6,387 nt of DNA, taken from contig JAJUJQ010000041.1 in NCBI GenBank assembly GCA_029265255.1, positions 1-6,387 of the forward strand, given 5' to 3'. This DNA comes from Spirochaetota bacterium. GTDB taxonomy: Bacteria; Spirochaetota; Spirochaetia; Treponematales; Rectinemataceae. A program made the position numbers and the translations under genes. This document shows, piece after piece, positions 1 to 6,218 of this stretch (position 1 is the first letter of the stretch; the number at the start of each line of letters is the position of its first letter). The notes below the pieces were generated by a model. The model did not search any database. It saw only the letters and a list, made by a program, of their open reading frames with translations, and was not told where the DNA came from.

Positions 1-22
1 AGCTGCCGTATACTTCATTCTT

Positions 23-1441
23 ATGAATCCAACGGTAGGGCTGTTCGGGATTGGCCTCAACACGTACTGGGCGCAGTTCCCAGGACTTGAGGAAAGGCTG
101 AAAGGATATCAGGCAGAACCAAGGACCATCCTCGAACGGGCCGGTGCCCGTGTGGTCGACGCAGGGCTCGTCGACACTGTGGAGAAGGCCCGCGCCGCAG
201 GAACGCTGTTGCGCGAAAACGGGGTGTCCCTCGTCTTCTTGTCCATCACGACGTACGCGCTGTCGCAGACGGTGCTGCCGGTTGTCCGTGAAGCCGGCGT
301 GCCGGTCGTCATCCTCAATGTGCAGCCAGCCAAAAAGATAGACTACGAATGGTTCAACGGCCTCGGCGACCGGGCTCTCATGACCGGCGAGTGGCTCGCG
401 AACTGCCAGTCGTGCTGCGTGCCTGAAATCGCGAACGTGTTCAACCGAAATGGCATACCCTACCATATGATCACGGGATTCCGCAGCGAGGCCTTCGTCG
501 AACGCGAGCTTCAGCGTTGGGTGCGCGCTGCGCACGTCGTCGAATCCTTGCGGCGTACGAACATTGGCATCCTGGGCCACTACTACGAGGGCATGCTGGA
601 TGTGTACACCGATGTGACGCGCGTGGCCGGCATATTCGGCAGCCAGTTCAGGCTCATCGAGATGGACCACCTCGCCCAGCTCCACCACAATGTCAGCCTG
701 GCCCAGATCGAGGCGAAGATCGCGCAGTTCCGCGAGGAATTCGAGGTGGTGCCCGAGTGCGAAGAGGCCGAACTTGTGCGCGCGGCCCGCACCGCCTGCG
801 CCCTCGACGCTCTGGTGAATGAAAAGGGGCTTGGGGCGCTGGCCTATTACTACGAAGGGACTTCCGGCAACGAGCACCAGGATATCGTCACCTCGGTCAT
901 TGCTGGCAACACTCTGCTCACCGCGCACCACGTGCCGGTCGCGGGCGAATGCGAAGTAAAAAACGCCATAGCGATGAAGATTTTGGACCTCCTGGGCGCA
1001 GGTGGCTCTTTTTCTGAGTTTTATCTCATCGACTATGAGGACGACGTGGTCCTGTGGGGGCACGACGGCCCGGCGCACGCCGCGATCGCCGAAGGGAAGG
1101 TGAAGCTCGTGCCTCTGCCGCTCTACCACGGCAAACCAGGCAAGGGGCTGTCTATACAGATGCGCGTGCGGCATGGGCCGGTGACCCTGCTGTCGGTGGT
1201 GGAGGGTGCGGGCGGAAAAGTTTTTCTGCTGACGGCCGAGGGGGAATCGGTCCCCGGACCGACGCTTCAGATAGGTAACACCAACAGCCGCTACCGCTTT
1301 CCGCTCTCCGCGCGGGAATTCTCGGAGGCCTGGTCCAGCGAAGGGCCTGCGCACCACTGCGCGATCGGGCTCGGCCACGTCGCGTCGGAAATTGCGAAGA
1401 TCGCGGCGCTCTTAGGCATAGAGTGTCATCAAATTTGCTGA
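23..1441 (+). CDS. L-arabinose/L-fucose isomerase superfamily sugar isomerase (AraA-like), probable deoxysugar/pentose aldose-ketose isomerase
   Basis: This is a cytoplasmic 472-residue protein, close to the usual ~470-500 for AraA-like enzymes, which convert an aldose to its 2-ketose using a divalent metal. The N-terminus [12 protein letters not shown] (5-16) is a typical opening for the family. Other family-like blocks are [12 protein letters not shown] (131-142), [13 protein letters not shown] (185-197), the YYYEG stretch (275-279), GHDGPAH (346-352), [11 protein letters not shown] (416-426) and GPAHHC (441-446). By hand alignment, the E. coli AraA metal ligands Glu306, Glu333, His350 and His450 correspond to Glu309 (in AGECEVKNA), Glu332 (in [12 protein letters not shown]), His347 and His445. 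The site therefore looks complete and is AraA-like, not FucI-like. The exact substrate is unknown. Genomic context suggests L-rhamnose, or a sugar taken up with it such as L-arabinose or L-fucose. The start at 23 fits the family N-terminus, but no Shine-Dalgarno is visible and the frame stays open to the window edge. Confidence 0.88.
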   Translation: MNPTVGLFGIGLNTYWAQFPGLEERLKGYQAEPRTILERAGARVVDAGLVDTVEKARAAGTLLRENGVSLVFLSITTYALSQTVLPVVREAGVPVVILNVQPAKKIDYEWFNGLGDRALMTGEWLANCQSCCVPEIANVFNRNGIPYHMITGFRSEAFVERELQRWVRAAHVVESLRRTNIGILGHYYEGMLDVYTDVTRVAGIFGSQFRLIEMDHLAQLHHNVSLAQIEAKIAQFREEFEVVPECEEAELVRAARTACALDALVNEKGLGALAYYYEGTSGNEHQDIVTSVIAGNTLLTAHHVPVAGECEVKNAIAMKILDLLGAGGSFSEFYLIDYEDDVVLWGHDGPAHAAIAEGKVKLVPLPLYHGKPGKGLSIQMRVRHGPVTLLSVVEGAGGKVFLLTAEGESVPGPTLQIGNTNSRYRFPLSAREFSEAWSSEGPAHHCAIGLGHVASEIAKIAALLGIECHQIC

Positions 1442-1451
1442 GGAAGGAAGG
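1441..1451 (+). promoter_or_regulatory. Shine-Dalgarno deciding the start of the ATPase gene
   Basis: The purine run AGGAAGGAAGG ends 4 nt before ATG 1456. It overlaps the last base of the isomerase stop codon (1439-1441). It supports ATG 1456 over the in-frame GTG at 1423, which has no such site and would add 11 residues not expected in the family. Confidence 0.8.
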
Positions 1452-1455
1452 TGCA

Positions 1456-2976
1456 ATGGCGGAGCATATTCTGGAGCTGCGGCACATTTCAAAGTTTTTT
1501 CCTGGCGTGCAGGCGCTGAAAGATGTGCATTTTCAGCTCAAACCCGCTGAGATTCACGCGATCATGGGTGAAAACGGCGCCGGCAAATCCACGCTCATCA
1601 AAATCATCACCGGCGTCTACCACCCCGACGAGGGTGAAATTCTCTTCAACGGGCAGCCCATTCGCTTCAGAAGCCCCCTCGATGCGCAGAGGCTCGGGAT
1701 TGCCGCAGTCTATCAGCATGTCGCCTGCTTCCCCGATCTCTCGGTGCTCGAGAATATTTTTTTGGGGCACGAAAGTTTCGATTCCCTCACCAGAAAAATT
1801 CACTGGCGCGAACTACGGAAGAGAGCCGAAGGCCTGCTTCAGAGCCTCGATGCGGACTTCAGCCCTTCGGCTACAATGGGAAGCCTCTCCATCGCCCAGC
1901 AGCAGATCGTCGAGATAGCCAAGGCGCTCTCCGTGGACGCAAAAATTCTTATCATGGACGAACCCACCGCTCCACTCTCGCGCCGTGAGTGCGAGGACCT
2001 CTACCGCATCACGGAGGGCCTGCGCGCCAAGGGTGTTTCCATCATCTTCATCTCGCACAGAATCGAGGATATGTACCGGCTCGCCGAGCGAGTCACCGTG
2101 CTCCGCGACGGTCACTACATCGCCACCTGGGACGTCCAAGGGCTCGAACAGGCGCGGCTCGTCCAGGGCATGGTGGGCCGAGAAATCACCCAATATTTCC
2201 CATCTCGGCATGCAGCCATCGGCGAGGAGGTCTTCAGAGTCGAAGGTCTTTCGAGGACGGGCTTCTTCAAGGATGTCTCCTTTTCCGTGCGGCGGGGCGA
2301 GATCGTTGCGCTGACTGGCCTCGTGGGCGCCGGACGCACCGAAATCTGCGAGAGCATCTACGGCATTTCCCCCCACGACACAGGCAGGCTCTTCCTCGAA
2401 GGCAAGGAGATTTCGATTCACACGCCTGCAGATGCGCTCTCGTACGGCATCGGGTACCTGCCCGAGGACCGACTGAAGCAGGGCCTCGTGCTCGACTGGG
2501 ACATCATTCGGAACATCACGCTCGCCTCGCTCAAGCATTTCTGCCGCAGAGGGTTTATGCAGCCGTCTCAAGAAAAGGAGATCGCGTTGCGTCTGACGAA
2601 GAGCCTCAAGGTCAAGACGAGCCACATCTACGCAAAGGCTTCCACCCTCTCCGGAGGAAACCAGCAGAAGCTCATCGTCGCGAAACTCCTCACGTCCAAG
2701 CTCAAACTGATCATCCTCGACGAGCCCACCAAGGGCGTCGACGTCGGCGCAAAGACCGAAATCTACCGCATCATGAACCAGCTCGCCGAAGAAGGCTACG
2801 GCATCATCATGATTTCGAGCGAGATGCCCGAAGTCATGGGCATGAGCGACCGCATCGTGGTCATCCGTGAAGGTCGCAAATCCGCCGAATTCGAAACGTC
2901 GAAGGCGACGCAGGAGGCCATCCTCGAAGCCGCAATGACCGCTCATGGGAGAGAAGCGCATGCAATCGCAGGGTAA
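1456..2976 (+). CDS. rhaT: CUT2-family sugar ABC transporter ATP-binding protein, RhaT-type (double NBD)
   Basis: This 506-residue inner-membrane-associated ATPase energises sugar import and contains two fused nucleotide-binding domains, as in RbsA, MglA and LsrA. NBD1 (about 1-245) has Walker A GENGAGKST (38-46), a Q-loop region with FPDLSVLENIFLG (92-104), signature SIAQQQ (145-150), Walker B with ILIMDEP (164-170) and H-loop His201. NBD2 (about 255-500) has a degenerate Walker A, GLVGAGRTE (288-296), without the lysine. It also has a good LSGGNQQ signature (398-404), Walker B LIILDEPT (418-425), and serine in the H-loop position (ISSEM, 453-457). This asymmetry is normal for CUT2 ATPases: NBD1 Walker A with the NBD2 signature would form the competent site. 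The FPDLSV block and the downstream mutarotase favour rhamnose. The name rhaT follows rhizobial usage and is not the E. coli RhaT symporter. The last 17 nt overlap the next gene. Confidence 0.93.
   Translation: MAEHILELRHISKFFPGVQALKDVHFQLKPAEIHAIMGENGAGKSTLIKIITGVYHPDEGEILFNGQPIRFRSPLDAQRLGIAAVYQHVACFPDLSVLENIFLGHESFDSLTRKIHWRELRKRAEGLLQSLDADFSPSATMGSLSIAQQQIVEIAKALSVDAKILIMDEPTAPLSRRECEDLYRITEGLRAKGVSIIFISHRIEDMYRLAERVTVLRDGHYIATWDVQGLEQARLVQGMVGREITQYFPSRHAAIGEEVFRVEGLSRTGFFKDVSFSVRRGEIVALTGLVGAGRTEICESIYGISPHDTGRLFLEGKEISIHTPADALSYGIGYLPEDRLKQGLVLDWDIIRNITLASLKHFCRRGFMQPSQEKEIALRLTKSLKVKTSHIYAKASTLSGGNQQKLIVAKLLTSKLKLIILDEPTKGVDVGAKTEIYRIMNQLAEEGYGIIMISSEMPEVMGMSDRIVVIREGRKSAEFETSKATQEAILEAAMTAHGREAHAIAG
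2947..2953 (+). promoter_or_regulatory. Shine-Dalgarno deciding the start of the first permease
   Basis: GGGAGAG lies 6 nt before ATG 2960, inside the 3' end of the ATPase gene. The upstream in-frame ATG 2945 has no comparable site, so ATG 2960 is preferred. The arrangement suggests translational coupling between ATPase and permease. Confidence 0.7.
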
Positions 2977-4048
2977 TGTGAATCCGGACAGCTCCAGGGG
3001 CGACGCAAACATCCGGCCCCACAACATCGAGGCCAGGCCGAACGGCCGCCTCGCAGGTCTCTTCTCAAGGCTGACCCGCAATTCCGAAGCGTTCCGAGAA
3101 CTAGGTCTTCTCATCTTCATCCTTGTGCTGTCCGCCATTTTTCAACTCAGGAACCCCCAATTTCTGAGCATCGCGAACATCAAGGATTTGCTCGCGAACA
3201 CCGCAATCCTGAGCATTCTTGCCGTCGGCATGATGATGGTCATCATTACGCGCGGCATCGATCTTTCGATCGGCTCCACGATGGCGCTCTCGGGCATGGT
3301 CACCTCGCTCACGGTGAGCGCCCATCCCGACATCTCGCCCTTTCTGTCCTTGGTTCAAGGAATGGCCATCGGGCTCGCTGCGGGGCTCGTCATCGGGGTG
3401 CTCGTCGCATATTTCAAAATCTTGCCCATCATCGCGACGCTCGGCCTCATGAACATCCTGAGGGGCATGACCTACCTCATCAGCAAGGGCAAGTGGGTCA
3501 GCGCCTACCAGATGTCGGCGGGATTCAAAAACCTAAGCACAGGCACCACGCTCGGGATCAGCAATTTAATTATTTTTGCAATATCAATTTATATTCTCTA
3601 CGCTTATTTTATAAATCAAACGAGAACAGGCCGCTACATCTACGCGGTGGGCTCAAGCCCCGAGACGGCAGAGCTCATCGGCATCAAGCGAAAGCGCATC
3701 GTGCTCCTCGTGTACGCGCTCATGGGGCTGCTCGCGGGGCTCGCCGGCGTGCTGTGGGTGAGCAAGTTCGCCTCCGCCCAGGGCGATACGGCGGTAGGCT
3801 ACGAGATGAACGTCATTGCCGCGACAGTGCTGGGCGGGGTGAGCGTAGCGGGCGGTCGAGGCAAGGTCTCTGGCATCCTCCTGGGTTCGATCCTGTTCGG
3901 GATTCTGGCGAACGCCCTGCCGCTCATCAATATCTCGCCGTTTTGGCAGCAGTTTATCCAAGGACTCGTGATCCTTGCAGCCATTATCTCGAATGTGCTC
4001 TTGCAGCGCCGGAACGACACGCTTGCGCTGAAAAAGCGCGCGATCTGA
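2960..4048 (+). CDS. rhaP: CUT2-family sugar ABC transporter permease, RhaP-type
   Basis: This 362-residue polytopic inner-membrane protein is of the BPD_transp_2 type and probably forms the sugar channel with the second permease. After a hydrophilic N-terminus of about 45 residues rich in Asn, Arg and Ser, hydrophobic segments begin at about 48-62 and recur to about 348. Family blocks are GIDLSIGS (99-106), GRYIYAVGSSPETAELIGIK (224-243) and the ATPase-coupling loop region ending LGGVSVAGGRGKV (291-303). The start at 2960 gives a 17-nt overlap with the ATPase gene. A helix near residues 202-220 is encoded by a strikingly AT-rich stretch (3563-3619), although the protein sequence there looks normal for the family. 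RhaP versus RhaQ is assigned by gene order and general resemblance, so the two names could be exchanged. The family call is much surer than the sugar specificity. Confidence 0.9.
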   Translation: MQSQGNVNPDSSRGDANIRPHNIEARPNGRLAGLFSRLTRNSEAFRELGLLIFILVLSAIFQLRNPQFLSIANIKDLLANTAILSILAVGMMMVIITRGIDLSIGSTMALSGMVTSLTVSAHPDISPFLSLVQGMAIGLAAGLVIGVLVAYFKILPIIATLGLMNILRGMTYLISKGKWVSAYQMSAGFKNLSTGTTLGISNLIIFAISIYILYAYFINQTRTGRYIYAVGSSPETAELIGIKRKRIVLLVYALMGLLAGLAGVLWVSKFASAQGDTAVGYEMNVIAATVLGGVSVAGGRGKVSGILLGSILFGILANALPLINISPFWQQFIQGLVILAAIISNVLLQRRNDTLALKKRAI

Positions 4049-4054
4049 GGGGAG
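4049..4054 (+). promoter_or_regulatory. Shine-Dalgarno of the second permease
   Basis: GGGGAG starts directly after the TGA stop of the first permease and lies 5 nt before ATG 4060. It fixes the start of the second permease. The same frame stays open upstream to 3493, but that part lies entirely within the first permease gene. Confidence 0.75.
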
Positions 4055-4059
4055 CAGAA

Positions 4060-5118
4060 ATGGAAAAGACAGCGATCGATAGCAACAAACCGCGCGGCTT
4101 GCACCAGTACCGATGGGAAATGTTCCTTGTCGTGCTCTTTCTGGCGGTGAATGTCGTCAATGCATTCCTGAGCCCCTACTACCTCACCCTCGACACCTTT
4201 CTGAGCACGCCGATGAACTTCCTCGACAAGGCATTCCTCGTCTTGCCGATGATCATGATCATCATCCTCGGCAACATCGATGTGTCCGTGGGCTCGATTG
4301 TGGCGCTCAGCTCCGTGTTGATGGCGGTGTCGTACAACGCAGGCCTGCCCATGCCGCTCGCAATGGTGCTCGCCCTCCTCGTCAGCACGACCTGCGGGTT
4401 TATCAATGGTTTTCTGCAGATCAAATTCAAGGAGCTCTCCGCGACGATCATCACGCTCAGCACCATGACGGTCTTCCGCGGCATCGCGTACGTGATCCTC
4501 GAAGACCGCTCGGCAGGGAAGTTCCCCTCCTGGTTCAGTTTCCTGGCATGGGGTTATATCGGGAAAGTGCCTTTTATCCTAATTGTGTTTGTGCTGGCGG
4601 CGATCGTGTTCGCCGTGCTTTTGCACACCACCCGCTTCGGCCGCATGATCTACGCAGTCGGCAGCAACAGGACGGCCTGCGAATATTCCGGCATCCGCAC
4701 GGAGCGCATCATCCTCGGCGTGAGTATGCTGACAGGTCTCATGGCTGGCTTCACCTCGCTCTTTTTGACCTCGCGCATGGGCAGCACGCGGCCGAATGTC
4801 GCACTCAACTATGAGCTCGACGCCATCGCCATGACGGTGCTCGGTGGCATCAGCACCAACGGTGGCAAAGGGCGGATAACGGGCCCCCTCATCTCGATCT
4901 TCCTTATCGGGTTTCTGAACTACGGGCTTGGCCTGCGCAACGTCTCCGCACAGGTAATTCTCATCATACTCGGAATACTGCTGATTCTGTCGGTGCTCGT
5001 CCAAAATTTCACCGAGAGACAGAGCTCACCACCATCAGGGAAACTGTCCGCTCCAACGCGTCGGTCCGATGCGGGAGATGGATCAGATATTCATGGAAAT
5101 TCAGCGCAAGGAGGCTGA
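4060..5118 (+). CDS. rhaQ: CUT2-family sugar ABC transporter permease, RhaQ-type
   Basis: This 352-residue inner-membrane protein is a BPD_transp_2 paralogue of the preceding permease and probably its heterodimer partner. Its first hydrophobic segment is about 20-36 and the last ends near 315. Recognisable blocks are GNIDVSVGSI (71-80), TRFGRMIYAVGSN (191-203), SRMGSTRPN (238-246) and the loop MTVLGGISTNGGKGRI (258-273). The GSTRPN-N-LGG layout resembles RhaQ-type permeases. The hydrophilic tail after the last helix (about 319-352) is rich in Ser, Gly, Pro and Asp. Its codons differ from the rest of the gene and it may reflect a late frameshift. The gene ends TGA, one base before the ATG of the binding-protein gene. 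Confidence 0.9.
   Translation: MEKTAIDSNKPRGLHQYRWEMFLVVLFLAVNVVNAFLSPYYLTLDTFLSTPMNFLDKAFLVLPMIMIIILGNIDVSVGSIVALSSVLMAVSYNAGLPMPLAMVLALLVSTTCGFINGFLQIKFKELSATIITLSTMTVFRGIAYVILEDRSAGKFPSWFSFLAWGYIGKVPFILIVFVLAAIVFAVLLHTTRFGRMIYAVGSNRTACEYSGIRTERIILGVSMLTGLMAGFTSLFLTSRMGSTRPNVALNYELDAIAMTVLGGISTNGGKGRITGPLISIFLIGFLNYGLGLRNVSAQVILIILGILLILSVLVQNFTERQSSPPSGKLSAPTRRSDAGDGSDIHGNSAQGG
5108..5114 (+). promoter_or_regulatory. Strong Shine-Dalgarno of the binding-protein gene
   Basis: AAGGAGG, a near-perfect anti-16S match, sits 5 nt before ATG 5120 and within the last codons of the second permease. It selects ATG 5120 over the in-frame ATG 5069, and the 5120 start gives a proper signal peptide. 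It is the best ribosome-binding site in the window, consistent with the need for excess binding protein. Confidence 0.85.
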
Positions 5119-5119
5119 C

Positions 5120-6133
5120 ATGAAAAAACAAATGACTGTGGCGGCGCTAGTGCTTGTCGCACTGACGCTCATCGTTCCTTCCTCGGTATTGGCCGCGGAG
5201 AAGCCGAAATTTGCCATCGTGTTCAAGAACACGGGCAACCCCTACGGCGAAAAGCAGCTGGAAGGATTCAAAGTCGGCATCGAGGAGCAGGGCTTCGAGG
5301 CGATCCTCCGGTCGCCCGATCTCCCCACCGCTGAGGCGCAGATTCAGATCATCGAGCAGCTGATCGCCCAGAAGGTCGCCTCGATCTGCATCGTCGGAAA
5401 TGACTACGATGCCCTCACGCCCGTCCTCAAGAAGGCGAGCTCACAGGGGATCAAGGTGTTCTCCCTCGATTCATCGGTCAATCCGCAGGCGCGCCTGACC
5501 CACGTCAACCAGGCCGACTCCGAGAAAATCGGCCAGACGCTCATCAAAGCAGCCTACGATATGGCAGGCGGCAAAGGAGAGATCGCCATTCTTTCGGCGA
5601 CCAGCCAGGCGTCCAACCAGAACATCTGGATCGATTTCATGAAAAAAGAGCTCGCAAAGCCCGAATACAAGAACCTCAAGCTGGTCAAGATCGCCTACGG
5701 CGACGATTTGCGCGATAAGTCGGTCTCCGAAACCGAAGGCCTCCTCCGCTCCTATCCCAACCTGAAGGTCATCATCGCGCCCACCACCGTGGGCATCGCG
5801 GCGGCCGGCAAGGTCTTGACCGACAAGGGACTCAAGGGCAAAGTGTTCTTGACCGGCCTCGGCCTGCCCTCCGAAATGGCGGAGTACATCAATAACGGCG
5901 TGTGCCCCTACATGTTCTTGTGGAACCCGATCGATGTCGGATATCTGGGGTCCTACGTCGCCACTGCACTCGTGAACGGGAAAATCACCGGCAAGGTCGG
6001 CGACAAGTTCAGCGCGGGACGCCTCGGCAACTACACGATCACCAAGGCGCCCGATGGCGGCACTGAAGTCCTGCTCGGACCTCCGTTCAAATTCGACAAG
6101 AGCAACATCGAAGAGTGGAAAAAAGTCTACTGA
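5120..6133 (+). CDS. rhaS: Rhamnose-type ABC transporter substrate-binding protein, RhaS-like
   Basis: This secreted 337-residue sugar-binding protein belongs to the Peripla_BP_4 class (relatives RbsB, LsrB, RhaS). It would capture sugar outside the inner membrane for the RhaP/RhaQ/RhaT importer. The signal peptide is a Lys-rich start (MKKQM), a hydrophobic core (7-19) and a likely Sec cleavage after VLA (Ala25). There is no lipobox cysteine, so it should be a soluble periplasmic protein. RhaS-like blocks are [15 protein letters not shown] (211-225), GLGLPSEM (246-253) and WNPIDVGY (268-275). Aligned by eye to LsrB, Lys36, Asp117, Gln167 and Pro221 are kept in the ligand pocket. Two AI-2 contacts differ: Asp166 becomes Asn166, and the Ala222 position is Thr223. 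This argues against AI-2 and fits a sugar ligand. The gene ends in tandem TGA TGA stops at 6131-6136. The sugar assignment is inferred from motifs and the adjacent mutarotase. Confidence 0.9.
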   Translation: MKKQMTVAALVLVALTLIVPSSVLAAEKPKFAIVFKNTGNPYGEKQLEGFKVGIEEQGFEAILRSPDLPTAEAQIQIIEQLIAQKVASICIVGNDYDALTPVLKKASSQGIKVFSLDSSVNPQARLTHVNQADSEKIGQTLIKAAYDMAGGKGEIAILSATSQASNQNIWIDFMKKELAKPEYKNLKLVKIAYGDDLRDKSVSETEGLLRSYPNLKVIIAPTTVGIAAAGKVLTDKGLKGKVFLTGLGLPSEMAEYINNGVCPYMFLWNPIDVGYLGSYVATALVNGKITGKVGDKFSAGRLGNYTITKAPDGGTEVLLGPPFKFDKSNIEEWKKVY

Positions 6134-6156
6134 TGAGCGACGGTGCGGATTAGACG

Positions 6157-6198
6157 GAGTGCGCGGGCCGGCGCAGATGTTTGCCGGCTCGCGCATTC
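6157..6198 (+). other. Strong intercistronic RNA hairpin between rhaS and rhaM
   Basis: The arms GAGTGCGCGGGCCGGC (6157-6172) and GCCGGCTCGCGCATTC (6183-6198) pair over 16 bp with two G-U wobbles (6159-6196 and 6166-6189). The 10-nt loop is GCAGATGTTT. No T-run follows (the next bases are AGGAAAAAGG), so it is not a standard intrinsic terminator. Its position right after the binding-protein gene suggests mRNA 3'-end protection or processing. That would raise rhaS output relative to downstream genes, like REP-type hairpins after malE. Confidence 0.75.
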
Positions 6199-6204
6199 AG
6201 GAAA

Positions 6205-6210
6205 AAGGAG
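6205..6210 (+). promoter_or_regulatory. Shine-Dalgarno of the mutarotase gene
   Basis: AAGGAG lies 8 nt before ATG 6219 and 6 nt after the end of the hairpin. The site should stay single-stranded and open to ribosomes when the hairpin forms. Confidence 0.7.
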
Positions 6211-6218
6211 CACAGAGG

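Noticed and set aside
1423..1455. GTG 1423 as start of the ATPase gene
   Set aside because: It has no Shine-Dalgarno and adds residues absent from the family. ATG 1456 has a strong AGGAAGG site.
1989..2870. Open frame of 293 codons in another + strand frame within the ATPase gene
   Set aside because: It lies wholly inside the real gene. Its Arg/His-rich composition is typical of a shifted frame in GC-rich DNA, and it shows no family motif.
1813..3138. Long open frame on the minus strand (441 codons) opposite the ATPase gene
   Set aside because: It is antisense to an unambiguous ABC ATPase. Its length follows from the GC-rich codon bias of the + strand gene, and the translation shows no recognisable domain.
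3493..4059. Upstream extension of the second permease frame
   Set aside because: This stretch is an out-of-frame shadow of the first permease. The real start is ATG 4060, with GGGGAG 5 nt upstream and a normal permease N-terminus.
4248..4263. Perfect 16-bp palindrome GATGATCATGATCATC as a possible operator
   Set aside because: It lies deep inside rhaQ and encodes a Met/Ile run of a membrane helix. Repeated ATG and ATC codons produce such palindromes by chance.
4113..4814. Open frame of 233 codons within the second permease
   Set aside because: It is a His/Arg-rich shifted-frame shadow with no hydrophobic pattern or motif of its own.
5471..6196. Minus-strand open frame of 241 codons opposite rhaS
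   Set aside because: It is antisense to a clear binding-protein gene with signal peptide and family motifs. No ribosome site or protein family is evident.
6157..6200. Hairpin as an intrinsic transcription terminator
   Set aside because: No T-run follows the stem on the + strand, and rhaM with a good ribosome site starts 20 nt later.
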